Shown here piece after piece: positions 9,901-20,275 of a stretch of 64,000 nucleotides of DNA. The stretch is from Magnetovibrio sp. (GTDB taxonomy: Bacteria; Pseudomonadota; Alphaproteobacteria; Rhodospirillales_A; JABHCV01), in the NCBI GenBank assembly GCA_002717285.1, contig PBDF01000015.1, positions 1 through 64,000 of the forward strand. The letters run 5' to 3'. Each line of letters begins with the position of its first letter. The stretch's first letter is position 1. A program made the position numbers and the translations under genes. The notes beneath the pieces were generated by a model, which saw only the letters and a program-made list of their open reading frames with translations, was not told the origin of the DNA and ran no database searches.

Positions 9901-11562
9901 TATTAGAGATACCAAAGACATAACTGATTCTTCGCGAATTGGATCTATCGGAGGGTTGGTGACTTGGGCAAATATCTGCTTGAAGTACGAATAAAGCATT
10001 CTCGAGCGACTTGAGAGAACGGCTGGTGGAATGTCGCTTCCCATGGAGCCTAATGGGTCAGAGCCTTCGATAGCCATAGGAGTGATATAAAATTTTACAT
10101 CCTCTTGTGTATATCCGAAGGCCTGTTGTCGATCTTGAATGGTTTCTTTATTTGGTGGCATTGGTGAGACTTCGTCTGGAAGATCATCTAGTAAAATTTG
10201 GGTTTTGTTGAGCCATTTCTGGTAGGGCTTAGCCTTGGACAAAGTTTCTTTTAATTCAGCATCGTCCACGATCCGACCTTCTTCCAAATCTATCAGCAAC
10301 ATTTTGCCTGGCTGTAAACGCCATTTTTTTACAATTGCGCTCTCCGGTATAGGTAAGGCCCCAACTTCTGATCCAACAATGACCTTTTCATCATCAGTAA
10401 TAATGTATCGGGATGGGCGTAAGCCGTTTCGGTCTAGAGTGGCCCCTATTTGACGGCCATCTGTAAAGGCCATGGCAGCAGGTCCATCCCAAGGCTCCAT
10501 TAAAGCTGCATGATACTCATAGAAAGCCCGACGTTTCTTGTCCATTAGAGTGTTGCCAGACCATGCTTCAGGTATCATTATCATCATCGCGTGGGCTAAA
10601 GAATAGCCCCCAGCTACAAGTAATTCTAAAGCATTATCAACGGTAGCTGAGTCAGATGCGCCATCACCAATCAAAGGCCATAGTTTTTCAAGATCTGGAC
10701 CAAGAACTTCTGAACTCATACCATGTCTACGGGCATGCATCCAGTTGATGTTTCCGCGTACTGTATTAATCTCACCATTGTGGCACAAATAGCGAAAAGG
10801 CTGAGCTAATGGCCAGGATGGGAAGGTATTGGTGGAGAATCTTTGATGGACAAGCGCAAGCGCAGACTGGCAACGATCGTCGTTTAAATCTGTGAAATAT
10901 TTACTGACGTTACAGACTAGCATCATCCCCTTGTAAACTACAGTCCTAGATGACATTGAGGGTATGTAGAAGTCTTCCCTGTCCTCTAGTTCAACATCCC
11001 AGACTTTGTGGTGGACCTGTTTGCGAATGACAAATAGCTTACGTTCAAATGCGTCGGCATTGGTGCAGTTCCTGCCACGACCAATAAATATTTGGCGTAT
11101 GACGGGCTCAATGGGTTTTACGCTCTCGCCAAGAACACTATTATCAACTGGTAAATCTCGCCAACCGAGAATATTCTGCCCTTCTTCTGCGACGACTGCC
11201 TCAAACGCTTTTAAGCAAGCCGTTTGGGTTTTTTGATTTTGCGGTAAAAACACCATTCCAACGGCATAATCACCAACTTCGGGTAGGTTAAACCCCAATT
11301 GGGCACATTCTTCGCGGTATAAAGTGTCGGGTATTTGTAACAGGATGCCAGCACCATCACCCGCTAATGGATCTGCACCAACTGCTCCACGATGGTCCAA
11401 ATTGATAAGAATTTGTATACCTTGCTGTACAATTTGGTGGGACTTACGGTTTTTGATGTCTGCGATAAAGCCCAGACCACAGTTGTCATGTTCATTTCTG
11501 GGGTCGTAGAGCCCCTTTTTTTGTGGCAACCTGTGCGCTTGGGGCCAAACTGGTTGGCTCAT
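6943..11562 (-). CDS. gltB: Glutamate synthase (NADPH) large subunit
   Basis: 1539 residues, full length. The class II amidotransferase nucleophile is C28 in DNCGLGF; 27 residues precede it, a propeptide length usual for bacterial GltB. Then follow the central domain, the FMN-binding synthase domain ([30 protein letters not shown]), the 3Fe-4S cysteines in [12 protein letters not shown] near residue 1139, and the C-terminal beta-helix with repeated G-x-x-G-x-x-x-G (for example [10 protein letters not shown] and FAAGMSGG). Together with GltD it is the main ammonium assimilation route with glutamine synthetase. The 223-base gap to uppP is divergent and holds AT-rich promoter-like DNA but no box I would name. 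Confidence 0.98.
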   Translation of the reverse strand: MSQPVWPQAHRLPQKKGLYDPRNEHDNCGLGFIADIKNRKSHQIVQQGIQILINLDHRGAVGADPLAGDGAGILLQIPDTLYREECAQLGFNLPEVGDYAVGMVFLPQNQKTQTACLKAFEAVVAEEGQNILGWRDLPVDNSVLGESVKPIEPVIRQIFIGRGRNCTNADAFERKLFVIRKQVHHKVWDVELEDREDFYIPSMSSRTVVYKGMMLVCNVSKYFTDLNDDRCQSALALVHQRFSTNTFPSWPLAQPFRYLCHNGEINTVRGNINWMHARRHGMSSEVLGPDLEKLWPLIGDGASDSATVDNALELLVAGGYSLAHAMMIMIPEAWSGNTLMDKKRRAFYEYHAALMEPWDGPAAMAFTDGRQIGATLDRNGLRPSRYIITDDEKVIVGSEVGALPIPESAIVKKWRLQPGKMLLIDLEEGRIVDDAELKETLSKAKPYQKWLNKTQILLDDLPDEVSPMPPNKETIQDRQQAFGYTQEDVKFYITPMAIEGSDPLGSMGSDIPPAVLSSRSRMLYSYFKQIFAQVTNPPIDPIREESVMSLVSLIGPRPNLLNMETGGNHMRLEVEQPILSNVDLEKIRRIGNNVKEAFITYTLDICYPAANGAEGMEEALNQLCRKAQEVVIKGHNILILSDRGVNADRVSIPALLATAAVHHHLIREGLRTEVGLVVESGEVRQVHDFCLLAGYGAEAINPYLVFESLSHMRHNFAEDISEAEAHKRYVKAVNKGILKVMSKMGISTYQSYCGAQVFDAVGLSSSFVDKYFTGTSTTIEGVGLNEIAEETFSRHCDAYGTAPIYTNALDVGGELAYRTRGEEHVWTPSTISTLQHAVRSNDYTRFKTYSKMINDNDQKLKNLRGLFSFTKGKSISIEEVEPVSEIVKRFASGAMSFGSISWEAHTTIAIAMNRLGGKSNTGEGGEEAVRFKTMKNGDSMRSAIKQVASGRFGVTGEYLVNADDLQIKMAQGAKPGEGGQLPGHKVDEWIGRVRHSTPGVGLISPPPHHDIYSIEDLAQLIHDLKNVNPNSRVSVKLVSEVGVGTVAAGVSKAHADHVTISGAEGGTGASPITSIMHAGSPWEIGLAETQQTLVMNNLRGRIAVQVDGGLRTGRDVVVGALLGADEFGFATGALVSEGCIMMRKCHLNTCPTGVATQDPELRKRFKGKPEHVVNFFTFIAQEVRELMAELGFKTMQEMTGHSERLEKSEAIKHWKSQGLDFSKLLATPNPGPDVAIFNCESQNHELERGLDNSFLVQAKGAIESGQPVTIKSKIHNVNRSVGAMLSGRIAERYGFGGLEENTIHIKLTGTAGQSFGAWLSRGVTLELAGDSNDYVGKGLSGGKIIIYPNSESPIIPEENIIVGNTVLYGAISGECYFSGIAGERFAVRNSGATAVVEGVGDHGCEYMTGGCVVVLGSTGRNFAAGMSGGIAYILDEKGIFAKRCNMAQVDLERIEDNNNYVSDKEMGDMINHDSQRLRGLIKKHYEYTNSPRAKTIIDNWKSFLPKFIKIMPKDYRRALLEIQAKARKQDDVDMAVGAE

Positions 11563-11785
11563 AGGATAAATCTCTTACTATTTAGTGCAAATACAATTTG
11601 GAGCATTAATTATTATGATTATAGTATAGCTTTTCAATTATAAAAAATGAAATTTTGTTCGCATTGCGGTTATGCAAAAAACGCATAATATAATATATGA
11701 TTTAAACAATCTTTTGTAGAATTTGTTCACAACTGGGTGTTTTAAGCCTAATTTATTTGAAGCTCAATAAATAGAAAGGTATAAT

Positions 11786-12592
11786 GTGTCGATACTACAT
11801 ATTGTGGTTCTAGCACTTGTTCAGGGCGTTACTGAATTTTTACCAATAAGCTCTTCGGGGCATTTAGTACTTGTGCCAATTTTTACGAGTTGGCCGGATC
11901 AAGGTCAAATCATTGATGTTGCAGTGCACCTAGGCACGTTAGGTGCAGTTCTTTTGTACTTCTGGCGTGATGTATTTGCTATGTTGAGGGGGATAGTGAT
12001 TGCTGCACGGGGACGCAAAGATCCCCATGCTAAGCTTGCTGGACTGATTGTGTTGGCGACAATCCCAGTTTTTTTAGTTGGTTATGGTCTCAAGCACTAC
12101 GGTGTGGATGGATTGCGTTCTTTGAATGTAATTGCTTGGGCCACACTGGGTTTTGGTATTGTTTTGTGGCTCTCAGATAAGGTTGGTATGACCTTACGTC
12201 GGGTAGAGCACATGGGGGTTAGTGATGCAATCATAGTTGGTTTTGCTCAGGTTCTTGCATTAGTGCCTGGAACTTCACGTTCGGGAATTACAATGTCTGC
12301 CGCAAGAATTCTTGGCATGGAAAGAAGTGCTGCAGCCCGTTTTTCGATGTTGTTGTCCATACCAACAATTATTGGAGCAGGCACCCTTTCAGCATTAGAA
12401 ATATATAGCATTGGTGACATATACTTAACAGTTGATGCCTTCTTCGCTGCAGCTCTCTCTTTCTTATTTGCGATGGTTGCTATATCTTTTTTGATGAGTT
12501 GGCTCAAGAGGTCTAGTTTTGCTCCATTTGCAATCTATCGAGTCCTTCTTGGTGGCGGCTTGCTCTGGCTTTCGTATGTATATTTAGGTTAA
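11786..12592 (+). CDS. uppP: Undecaprenyl-diphosphatase (BacA/UppP)
   Basis: 268-residue inner-membrane phosphatase that recycles undecaprenyl pyrophosphate to the monophosphate carrier used by peptidoglycan and O-antigen synthesis. Family motifs EFLPISSSGHLVL (17-29) and PGTSRSG (about 160) carry the catalytic Glu, Ser, His and Arg. About seven to eight membrane spans are visible. Start is GTG at 11786 (MSILHIVV) with AGAAAGG about seven bases upstream; the ATG at 11784 is out of frame. The stop TAA shares the palindrome TTAA (12589-12592) with the stop of the convergent dehydrogenase gene. Confidence 0.96.
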   Translation: MSILHIVVLALVQGVTEFLPISSSGHLVLVPIFTSWPDQGQIIDVAVHLGTLGAVLLYFWRDVFAMLRGIVIAARGRKDPHAKLAGLIVLATIPVFLVGYGLKHYGVDGLRSLNVIAWATLGFGIVLWLSDKVGMTLRRVEHMGVSDAIIVGFAQVLALVPGTSRSGITMSAARILGMERSAAARFSMLLSIPTIIGAGTLSALEIYSIGDIYLTVDAFFAAALSFLFAMVAISFLMSWLKRSSFAPFAIYRVLLGGGLLWLSYVYLG

Positions 12593-13548
12593 TAGCCTGA
12601 GTTTAAATCAACTAAATTGTCTGGTTTCTCACTACGGCGTATTCGGCGGATATTCTCAGCAATTTGTTCTGCAGCTGATCGAGCTGATGTGATGCTTGCA
12701 ATGTGCGGTGTGACTATAATTTTTGGGTGATCCCAAATTAGACTATTTGTGGGTAGTGGTTCTGTGTAAAAAACATCTAGTGCCGCACCGGCAATATGAC
12801 CACTATCCAGCGCCACTAGTAAATCGTCTTGATTGATTAGGCGTCCCCTTCCAGGATTGATTACATAAGCGCCAATCGGTAACTGGTAAAGTGTTTTTTT
12901 GTTAATTATTCCCTGCGTCTCAGCCGTTAACGGCAACAAGCAAATAAGAATATCAGTACGTTTGAGAAAATCCTCAAGGCTATTTTTGCCATAGAAGGAC
13001 TCAATGTCTTTAACGTGTTTCTTGGTGCGACTCCAACTAGCAATTTTAAATCCAAAAGGAGCAAGGTGATTCGCCGCATCACTACCCAAGGTCCCCAGTC
13101 CCATGATCCCGACACGCTTTTGTAGGGTATCTTCTTGATCTAGTTCTTGCCAATTGTGATTGCGTTGCATCTGGTCGTATATGTGGAATTTGCGGTGAAA
13201 GTGGAGAACTCGGTGAACGACAAATTCACTCATGTGTCGAGTTAAGGTCGGGTCAATTAAACGAATTAGAGGAATATTTTTGGGGTATGTTTTGTCGGCC
13301 AGAACAGCATCGACGCCAGCTCCTAAGTTAATAACAGCTTTAAGGTTGGGAAAGTGATTTAGGCTCCCCGGCTTCGGTTTCCATACTAACGCAATATCTA
13401 TATCTCCAAGTTTATCAAGTTCGCTTAAGCAATCGGGCCAAACATGGAAATCATTGCTAAAGTCTACCTCCGGTAGAGCTGGTATTAGTGCGTCACGCCA
13501 GCGATCTGCTGGGTCAGAAGGGCTAATGTAAACTAGGGCATTAGTCAT
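12589..13548 (-). CDS. ghrA: D-2-hydroxyacid dehydrogenase, glyoxylate/hydroxypyruvate reductase A type
   Basis: 319 residues of the D-isomer-specific 2-hydroxyacid dehydrogenase family. The NAD(P) loop is GLGTLGSDAANHLAPFG at about 150-166, the catalytic Arg-Glu-His set is represented by PGRGRLINQDDL, the segment DVFYTEPLP, and the final H in TPHIAS. The N-terminal YISPSDPADRWRDAL and overall length fit GhrA, which reduces glyoxylate and hydroxypyruvate, rather than SerA or D-lactate dehydrogenase. It lies 17 bases downstream of yejF on the same strand and is probably the last gene of the yej operon. Exact substrate is inferred from family similarity only. Confidence 0.88.
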   Translation of the reverse strand: MTNALVYISPSDPADRWRDALIPALPEVDFSNDFHVWPDCLSELDKLGDIDIALVWKPKPGSLNHFPNLKAVINLGAGVDAVLADKTYPKNIPLIRLIDPTLTRHMSEFVVHRVLHFHRKFHIYDQMQRNHNWQELDQEDTLQKRVGIMGLGTLGSDAANHLAPFGFKIASWSRTKKHVKDIESFYGKNSLEDFLKRTDILICLLPLTAETQGIINKKTLYQLPIGAYVINPGRGRLINQDDLLVALDSGHIAGAALDVFYTEPLPTNSLIWDHPKIIVTPHIASITSARSAAEQIAENIRRIRRSEKPDNLVDLNSGY

Positions 13549-13565
13549 TTTTATATCTCAATTAC

Positions 13566-15173
13566 CTATTTATTGTCGGCTTTTATTTCAAAAGCTGCAG
13601 CCATTAGCGCACGTGTGTAAGATTCTTTAGGATTGGTAAAAATTTCTGCTGTTGGACCATGTTCAACAATTCTGCCCTTTCGCATGACGGCAATGTCATG
13701 TGAGACCGCACGGACTACCTTTAAATCATGGGAGATGAACAAGTAGGTTAGTCCGTGGCTCTTCTGTAAGTCGCGAAGTAGTTGGACGATTTGTGCCTGC
13801 ACAGACATATCTAGTGCACTTGTAGGCTCATCTAAAACAATAAAATCTGGATTAAGAACTAGGGCACGTGCAATAGAAATACGTTGACGCTGGCCACCAG
13901 AAAATTCGTGCGGGTAACGGTTCATCATGTGTGGTTCTAGTCCTACTTCAACTAGAGTTTTAACAATTAATCGGCGGCGTTTATTTTCGTTTTTAACTAG
14001 TTTATGCGCATTTAGCCCTTCACCAATTATTTCACCAATAGAGAGCCTTGGGCTCAGGGAACTAAAAGGGTCTTGAAAAACAATCTGCATGCGCTTACGC
14101 AGAGGGCGAAGAGCTTTTTTTGACATATTATTTAAATATTTATTATCAAATTTTATTTCACCTTCGCTGTCTTCTAGCTTGAGCAAAGCTCGAGCCAACG
14201 AACTTTTACCTGAGCCTGACTCGCCGACCACACCAAGGGTATGCCCTTTTTTGATGGATATTGTGACACTATCAACTGCTTTAATGTGTCCCGTAGTGCG
14301 CTGCAGCAAGCCTTTCTTGATGGGGTACCAGACTCTAACATTTTTACTGCTTATCAGGACTTTTGCATTCGGGATTGCGCTTTCGGGTCTGCCTTTGGGT
14401 TCAGCGCGTAGCAGTTGTTTAGTGTAAGAGCTTTGAGGTTTCTCAAAGACTTCTTTAAGAGGGCCTTGTTCAACTATCTTACCACTATTCATAATGACAA
14501 CTTTGTCCGCCATTTTGCGAACCACGCCGAGATCGTGGGTAATTAGTAATAATGCCATGCCAAGCTCATTGCGTAGTTTATTCAATAAATTAAGCAACTG
14601 TGCTTGAATTGTTACGTCGACGGCAGTAGTGGGCTCGTCTGCAATAAGAAGATCAGGTTCATTTGCAAGTGACATTGCAATCATGATCCGTTGCTGCTGT
14701 CCACCTGAGAACTGATGTGGAAGATCGTTCAGCCTTTCAATTGCTTCCTCGAGCCCAACCAGATTAAGTAGCTCTATAACCCGAGCATTTGCTTGGGTTT
14801 TGCTCATCATTTTGTGAACTAACAATACTTCACTAATCTGCTTTTCTATAGAATGCAGAGGGTTCAATGAGGTTAGTGGTTCTTGAAAAATCATTGAGAT
14901 TTGATTTCCTCGAATTTTGCGCATTCTTGTCTCATCTGCATCAATCAATTCCTCACCGGCAAAAATAATTGAGCCAGACGGATGGTGGGCTATCGGATAG
15001 GGAAGGAGTTTGAGAATTGACAAGGCGGTCACGGACTTACCTGACCCCGATTCACCAACTAAGGCGACTGTTTCACCTTTGTTGATCTCTAGTGATGCGC
15101 CTTGCATAGCCTTAATTTCTTGTGTACCCACACCAAAGGACACGCCTAAATTTTTTATTTCAAGTAAACTCAT
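13566..15173 (-). CDS. yejF: Peptide ABC transporter ATP-binding protein with two fused NBDs (YejF)
   Basis: 535 residues made of two complete ABC ATPase domains. First: Walker A GESGSGKS at 40-47, signature SGGQQQR, Walker B LLIADEP. Second: Walker A GESGSGKS near 318, signature SGGQRQR, Walker B FIVLDEP. Each half has the oligopeptide-type C-terminal extension, and the linker contains the conserved VRVWYPIKKG region. It powers import through YejB/YejE of substrates delivered by YejA; in enterics the system takes up microcin C and short peptides. The start ATG overlaps the yejE stop by four bases. Confidence 0.95.
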   Translation of the reverse strand: MSLLEIKNLGVSFGVGTQEIKAMQGASLEINKGETVALVGESGSGKSVTALSILKLLPYPIAHHPSGSIIFAGEELIDADETRMRKIRGNQISMIFQEPLTSLNPLHSIEKQISEVLLVHKMMSKTQANARVIELLNLVGLEEAIERLNDLPHQFSGGQQQRIMIAMSLANEPDLLIADEPTTAVDVTIQAQLLNLLNKLRNELGMALLLITHDLGVVRKMADKVVIMNSGKIVEQGPLKEVFEKPQSSYTKQLLRAEPKGRPESAIPNAKVLISSKNVRVWYPIKKGLLQRTTGHIKAVDSVTISIKKGHTLGVVGESGSGKSSLARALLKLEDSEGEIKFDNKYLNNMSKKALRPLRKRMQIVFQDPFSSLSPRLSIGEIIGEGLNAHKLVKNENKRRRLIVKTLVEVGLEPHMMNRYPHEFSGGQRQRISIARALVLNPDFIVLDEPTSALDMSVQAQIVQLLRDLQKSHGLTYLFISHDLKVVRAVSHDIAVMRKGRIVEHGPTAEIFTNPKESYTRALMAAAFEIKADNK

Positions 15174-16195
15174 TTAAAAGTTTTTCTTGGATCAAAAGCA
15201 TCACGGACTGCTTCACCTATAAAGATTAAAAGACTCAACATCACTGCAAGTATAAAAAATGTAGTCAAACCAAGCCAGGGTGCTTGTAAATTGGCCTTTC
15301 CCTGGTTGAGCAACTCACCTAGTGATGGCGATCCTGCAGGTAAGCCGAAGCCTAAAAAGTCAAGTGCCGTAAGTGTTGTTATTGAGCCGTTCAGTATAAA
15401 AGGTAAGAATGTTATGGTTGCAACCATTGCGTTTGGTAAAATATGTTTAAACATGATAGTCCAATCGTTAACACCTAAGGCTTTAGCAGCGCGAACATAA
15501 TCAAAATTTCTGGCGCGAAGAAATTCAGCACGTACTACACCTACTAGCGTCATCCATGAGAATAATAGCATTAGTCCCAGTAACCACCAGAAATTGGGTT
15601 CGACTATACTGGCAAGAATAATCAAAAGGTAAAGAGTTGGAAGGCCAGACCAAATTTCAATGAAGCGTTGAAAAAACAGATCTGTTAAGCCACCAAAGAA
15701 ACCTTGTACTGCACCAGATGCGATGCCAATAACAGAGCTAAAAAAAGTTAGAGTTAACCCGAAAAGCACTGATATACGAAAACCATATATTAGACGTGCA
15801 GCAACATCACGACCCTGATCATCTGTGCCTAACCAATTTAGATCTGATGGAGGCGCAGGAGCAGGTAGCGTTAATTCGTAATTGACTGTGTCGTAACTAA
15901 AAGGAATTAAGGGCCAGATGATCCAGCCCTTTTCCTCAATCATTTCACGCACTTCAGGGTCTGCATATTCTGTAGCAGTTTCGAGGAAGCCACCAAATAC
16001 TGTTTCAGGGTAATCAACAATTATTGGAAAGAAAAACGTGCCTTCAAACCTAACTAGAATAGGTTTATCGTTGGCAATGAATTCGGCAAACAAGCTTGTA
16101 AAAAAAAGGCCTAGAAATATCCATAAAGACCAGAAGCCACGTTTGTTTGCTCTAAAGTTGGTAAGCCTTCTTTTGGTGAGTGGGGACAATTGCAT
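15170..16195 (-). CDS. yejE: Peptide ABC transporter permease YejE
   Basis: 341-residue inner-membrane permease of the DppC/OppC type. A first membrane span follows the cytosolic RRLTNFRANKRGFWSLW segment, then a large periplasmic loop (about 45-135) that ends in NWLGTDDQGRDVAARLIYG, the conserved entry to the permease core. The coupling-helix motif is EFLRARNFDYVRAAKALGVN. It pairs with YejB. The start lies five bases downstream of the yejB stop. Confidence 0.95.
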   Translation of the reverse strand: MQLSPLTKRRLTNFRANKRGFWSLWIFLGLFFTSLFAEFIANDKPILVRFEGTFFFPIIVDYPETVFGGFLETATEYADPEVREMIEEKGWIIWPLIPFSYDTVNYELTLPAPAPPSDLNWLGTDDQGRDVAARLIYGFRISVLFGLTLTFFSSVIGIASGAVQGFFGGLTDLFFQRFIEIWSGLPTLYLLIILASIVEPNFWWLLGLMLLFSWMTLVGVVRAEFLRARNFDYVRAAKALGVNDWTIMFKHILPNAMVATITFLPFILNGSITTLTALDFLGFGLPAGSPSLGELLNQGKANLQAPWLGLTTFFILAVMLSLLIFIGEAVRDAFDPRKTFK

Positions 16196-16200
16196 GTTGC

Positions 16201-17310
16201 TCAGATCTCACGCCTATCAAAATCAATACGTGGGTCAATAATGTGATACATGATATCACCAAGTAAATTCAGCAGTAGTCCTAGTAGGGTAAAAAAATAA
16301 AGAGTTCCAAACATAACGGGATAGTCCCGATTAATTGCCGCTTCAAAACCTAATAAACCCAGTCCATCAAGAGAAAAAATTATTTCAGTCAATAAAGCAC
16401 CGGTGAATAAAATGCTTACAAATGCACTGGGGAACCCTGCCACAACAATGAGCATAGCATTTCGGAACACATGTCCATATAAAACTCGGTTTTCCCCCAG
16501 GCCCTTAGAGTGGGCGGTGATCACATATTGCTTATTAATTTCATCTAGAAAAGAGTTTTTGGTTAGCATAGTCAACCCAGCAAAACCGCCAATAACCATT
16601 GAAATTATAGGAAGCGCCATGTGCCAAAAATAATCTGTTATTTGTCCGAGTGTTGAAAGCTGACTAAAATTATCAGATGTTAAGCCGCGAAGCGGGAACC
16701 AATCGAGGTAGCGGCCACCAGCAAAAAAAACAATTAATGCAATGGCAAATAAAAAAGCGGGGACCGCATTGCCTACAACAACAATAGCACTAGACCAAAC
16801 ATCTAAGGCTGATCCGTCGCGCACAGCCTTTGCAATACCCAGAGGAATGGAAATTAAATACACTAATAAAGTTGTCCAAAGCCCAAGTGAAATAGAAACG
16901 GGTAATTTATCAACCACCAGCTCAAAGACACTTCGATCACGAAAAAAACTGTCTCCAAAATCGAAGCGCAGGTAGTTGCCCATCATCAAAAAAAAGCGCT
17001 CATGAGCAGGTTTATCAAAACCAAACTGCTTCTCAATTTCCTCAACGAATTTTGGATCTAAGCCCCGAGCGCCTCTGTATCTAGTTTGTTGTGAAGTTGC
17101 AGTTGTTAATCCAGATTTCTCAGGGTTGCTTATCTCACCACCAGTCCCACTAACTCGTGCTGTTGCTTCTACGCTATTACCTTTTATTTTTGCCAAAGCC
17201 TGTTCTACTGGCCCTCCAGGAGCCGATTGCACAATAATGAAGTTAATTACCATTATGCCAAATAGGGTTGGGACTATTAAAAGTAAGCGACGTAAGGCAT
17301 ACGATAGCAT
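16201..17310 (-). CDS. yejB: Peptide ABC transporter permease YejB
   Basis: 369-residue DppB/OppB-type permease. N-terminal membrane span [17 protein letters not shown], then the [10 protein letters not shown] motif, then the YejB-specific loop of about 60 residues ([16 protein letters not shown] to [12 protein letters not shown]) before [11 protein letters not shown]. The coupling motif is [22 protein letters not shown] and the C-terminus ends in [11 protein letters not shown], as in YejB. It starts three bases after yejA, within the yejABEF operon. Confidence 0.95.
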   Translation of the reverse strand: MLSYALRRLLLIVPTLFGIMVINFIIVQSAPGGPVEQALAKIKGNSVEATARVSGTGGEISNPEKSGLTTATSQQTRYRGARGLDPKFVEEIEKQFGFDKPAHERFFLMMGNYLRFDFGDSFFRDRSVFELVVDKLPVSISLGLWTTLLVYLISIPLGIAKAVRDGSALDVWSSAIVVVGNAVPAFLFAIALIVFFAGGRYLDWFPLRGLTSDNFSQLSTLGQITDYFWHMALPIISMVIGGFAGLTMLTKNSFLDEINKQYVITAHSKGLGENRVLYGHVFRNAMLIVVAGFPSAFVSILFTGALLTEIIFSLDGLGLLGFEAAINRDYPVMFGTLYFFTLLGLLLNLLGDIMYHIIDPRIDFDRREI

Positions 17311-17313
17311 GAG

Positions 17314-19146
17314 TTAATTAGCCTTAGTAAAATTTTGGTTACTCTTTGTTTTCTCATTTTTTTTAGCGTCAACCCACCAAGTATCAAACTGTGTACCTTT
17401 CATCGGGATAATTTTTGGATGTTTTAGTTTACTCCAATATATAAGGCGATCGTAGTTGAGATGCCAATGTGGGATAACATAATGCCCCCATTGAAGGACC
17501 CTATCTAATACTTTAGCTCGAGTTACTAGGTTTTCTCGATCAGGCGATGCTATTAAGGACTCTATTAATTTATCAATCACAGGTTCACTGATACCAATAA
17601 AATTGCGACTGCCATTTTGATTTGCCGCTGCAGTACTCCAGTAATCTCTTTGTTCATTACCAGGCGATAGAGAGGCACCCCAAACTGATACTATCATATC
17701 AAAGTCAAAAGTTTCCAAACGCCTTTGGTATTGCGAGGAATCTACAGTTCTGACCCGGGCTTTAATACCCAGACGTTCTAAATTTTTGGTGAAAGGCAGA
17801 GCTATACGTTCAAACATAGGGCTGACCAATAGGATTTCGAATTTCATGACAGTTCCTGTTTTCATATTAACTCTTTTTTTGTTTTTTATGGTCCAGCCTG
17901 CTTCCTTCAAAAATTTGTCACCGATTTTTAAGTTGGCACGTATACGGCCATCACCATTGGTCTTTGGTGGTTGGTATTCATCGGTAAAAACCTCTTTCGG
18001 CAATTGATCGCGGTGTTTTTTTAAAATAGCGAGTTCAGTTTTGCCTGCAAGACCAGTAGCAGCCATTTCTGAATTACCAAAGTAGGAGCGTGAACGTGTA
18101 TACTGTCCATAGAAAAGGTTACGATTGGACCATTCAAAGTCAAAAGCGTATGCCAGAGCTTGCCGTACTTTGGGGTCTGAAAAGATTTCTCTGCGAGTGT
18201 TAAATACAAATCCTTGCATGCCTGCAATACGGTCATGTTTGATTTCTTTCTTTTTAACTAATCCTTTTTTTAAGGCAGGGAAGTCATATGCCGTTGCCCA
18301 CAGTTTTGATGAATTCTCAGCCCTAAAGTCAAATTCTCCAGCTTTAAAAGCCTCTACCAGAACAGTTGCATCTCGGTAATAATCGTACCGGATAGTATCA
18401 AAGTTATCGAACCCCTTTTTCACCGGAAGATCTTTTCCCCAGTAATTACTGATGCGTTTAAATTTTATAAATCGTCCCGCCTCAAAAGTTTCAATCATGT
18501 AAGGCCCGCTCCCCAAGGGTTTTTTCAACGTAGTTTTAGAAAAATCCCTGTCCTGCCAATAGTGTTTTGGTAAGATTGGTATTTGACCGACAATTAGAGG
18601 GAGCTCTCTATTCTCTCCGGGTTTAAAGGAAAAGCGAACTGTAAGAGTGTTAATTTTTTCAATTTTAGCAACACTACTGTAATAATACCGGTAAAATGGC
18701 TGACCTTTCTCGATTAAGGTATTAAAGGACCAGATAATATCGTCAGCAGTAATTGGTTTGCCATCGTGCCAGCGGGCCTTTTTTCTAAGCACAAACTGGA
18801 CCCATGAACGATCTCTTGGGATTTCTATGGTTTCAGCTAGAAGGCCATATACAGAAAAAGGCTCATCTGCACTAGGCACCAGAAGTGTGTCGTATAGCTT
18901 GCTTAAACCGGCTGCAGCCTCGCCTTTAATAATAAAATTGTTGAAGCTATCAAAACTTCCTATCGTGGCTAATTTGACATCACCACCTTTTGGTGCATTT
19001 GGATTCACATAATCAAAGTGTTTAAATCCGGTGTTATATTTTATTTTACCATGCATTGCCTGCCCATGGACGGGTATCGCAATAACTGGACTAGTTATTG
19101 TTAAGAAAAAAATAGTGCTTATTAAAGCGGTGACGATACTTATCAA
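17314..19146 (-). CDS. yejA: Periplasmic peptide-binding protein YejA
   Basis: 610-residue solute-binding protein of the SBP_bac_5 family. A signal peptide covers about residues 1-23 (hydrophobic ISIVTALISTIFFLTI followed by SPVIAIP). FKHFDYVNPNAPKGGDVKLA just after it is the typical YejA mature N-terminus, and ARWHDGKPITADDIIWSF near 130 is the SBP_bac_5 family motif. It captures oligopeptides for YejBEF. First gene of the yejA-yejB-yejE-yejF-(ghrA) unit; a 361-base gap upstream carries a perfect 14-base palindrome that could be its operator. Confidence 0.94.
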   Translation of the reverse strand: MISIVTALISTIFFLTITSPVIAIPVHGQAMHGKIKYNTGFKHFDYVNPNAPKGGDVKLATIGSFDSFNNFIIKGEAAAGLSKLYDTLLVPSADEPFSVYGLLAETIEIPRDRSWVQFVLRKKARWHDGKPITADDIIWSFNTLIEKGQPFYRYYYSSVAKIEKINTLTVRFSFKPGENRELPLIVGQIPILPKHYWQDRDFSKTTLKKPLGSGPYMIETFEAGRFIKFKRISNYWGKDLPVKKGFDNFDTIRYDYYRDATVLVEAFKAGEFDFRAENSSKLWATAYDFPALKKGLVKKKEIKHDRIAGMQGFVFNTRREIFSDPKVRQALAYAFDFEWSNRNLFYGQYTRSRSYFGNSEMAATGLAGKTELAILKKHRDQLPKEVFTDEYQPPKTNGDGRIRANLKIGDKFLKEAGWTIKNKKRVNMKTGTVMKFEILLVSPMFERIALPFTKNLERLGIKARVRTVDSSQYQRRLETFDFDMIVSVWGASLSPGNEQRDYWSTAAANQNGSRNFIGISEPVIDKLIESLIASPDRENLVTRAKVLDRVLQWGHYVIPHWHLNYDRLIYWSKLKHPKIIPMKGTQFDTWWVDAKKNEKTKSNQNFTKAN

Positions 19147-19507
19147 GTGTGATGCTCCTAATTTTTGTACAAGGAAGATTTTATAATCCTAACACAGGTA
19201 TAATAAAAATTTGTAGCTTTGCTCAAAGCACTATCCAAGTTCCAATTTACCAATATTCTATAAACACCTTACTTGGGCCGTGCAAAAAGCTCATTTACTT
19301 TCATGAAAGTGAAGTTAAAAGGTGAAGGTTATAATTCATAATTTTGTATAGTTTTGATACTTTAGTCGTATAGCTGTGGACCATTTATGACGTCTATTAT
19401 TTTAGAAGCTGTGAATTTGTTTTGCAGTATATTGATTAAGGATCCGTATCTTTTTCGCAGGGATAGTAGTGAAACGATCTTCCAGAGATTTACATATTCA
19501 TCAGGGT
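19147..19507. other. Gene-free interval upstream of yejA, with a 14-bp palindrome
   Basis: No open frame here shows recognisable protein features. It lies upstream of yejA (minus) and downstream of hisN (minus), so it should contain the yejA promoter and the hisN 3' end. The clearest signal is the perfect palindrome ACTTTCATGAAAGT at 19297-19310, about 150 bases ahead of the yejA start. I see no strong rho-independent terminator for hisN. Confidence 0.5.
19297..19310. promoter_or_regulatory. Perfect 14-bp palindrome, candidate operator for yejA
   Basis: ACTTTCATGAAAGT is its own reverse complement over all 14 bases and lies in the non-coding region about 150 bases upstream of the yejA start codon. 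A symmetric site of this length suits a dimeric repressor, but no regulator gene is next to it and I do not recognise the sequence. Confidence 0.3.
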
Positions 19508-20275
19508 TTATCTATTAATTAGAATGCGAACTTCTTCAGCTAGGGCCTGCCCACAAGCCGCAATAACACGGCCATCTGATTGCATACTAAGAGGCTTTCC
19601 CTGCCAATCGACCATACAACCTCCAGCACCAATTATAATGGGAACTAAAGCGCAAAAATCGTAAATTCCCATATTAGCTTCAACAACTAAATCACAGGTG
19701 CCATTTGCAAGAAGGCCGTAGGCATAGCAATCTATTCCATAAAGTGTGCAATATGTCTTTTTTCTTACTCGTTCAAAGGCTTTAAAGTCATCTTCAATAA
19801 ACATTTGTGGTGATGTTGCATATAGCCAAGCCTCTCCAATGTTTTTACATGAACGAACCTGAACGCTTCTGTCGTTGAATAAAGTTGTTTTGCCCTCGCA
19901 TCCTACCCACCGCTCATTTAGTGCGGGCATATCAATGATACCTATTATTGGATAACCATCTTTAAGAAGAGAGATAAGTGTTCCAAATAGAGGCATTCCT
20001 GCAACGAAAGACCTAGTTCCATCAATTGGGTCTAGTGCCCAAACATATTTGGCATTGATGTTTTTATCTTCAAATTCCTCACCGATTATTCCATGCTTAG
20101 GAAAAGTCTTTTCAATTAGGGTGCGCATGGCTTTTTCAGCTTCCCTGTCCGCAATAGTAACAGGAGTTAGGTCCTTTTTTGTGAAGGCTTCCGGGTTTTG
20201 CCTGAAATATGGCAATGTGATAGCGCTTGCGGTATCAGCTAGTTTTTTGGCCAATTCTATTTCTTTACAGTACAT
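19508..20275 (-). CDS. hisN: Histidinol-phosphatase of the inositol monophosphatase family
   Basis: 255-residue Mg2+-dependent phosphatase. The metal ligands are in GIIGEEFED (about 60-68) and WALDPIDGTRSF (about 83-94), and GAGGCMVDWQGKPL near 220 is the third signature. In alphaproteobacteria this clade (HisN) dephosphorylates L-histidinol phosphate in histidine synthesis; a broader inositol- or sugar-phosphatase role cannot be excluded from sequence alone. Its ATG (20273-20275) overlaps by one base the TAA that would end the decayed cytochrome c gene upstream (TAATG), a relic of coupled translation. Confidence 0.88.
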   Translation of the reverse strand: MYCKEIELAKKLADTASAITLPYFRQNPEAFTKKDLTPVTIADREAEKAMRTLIEKTFPKHGIIGEEFEDKNINAKYVWALDPIDGTRSFVAGMPLFGTLISLLKDGYPIIGIIDMPALNERWVGCEGKTTLFNDRSVQVRSCKNIGEAWLYATSPQMFIEDDFKAFERVRKKTYCTLYGIDCYAYGLLANGTCDLVVEANMGIYDFCALVPIIIGAGGCMVDWQGKPLSMQSDGRVIAACGQALAEEVRILINR

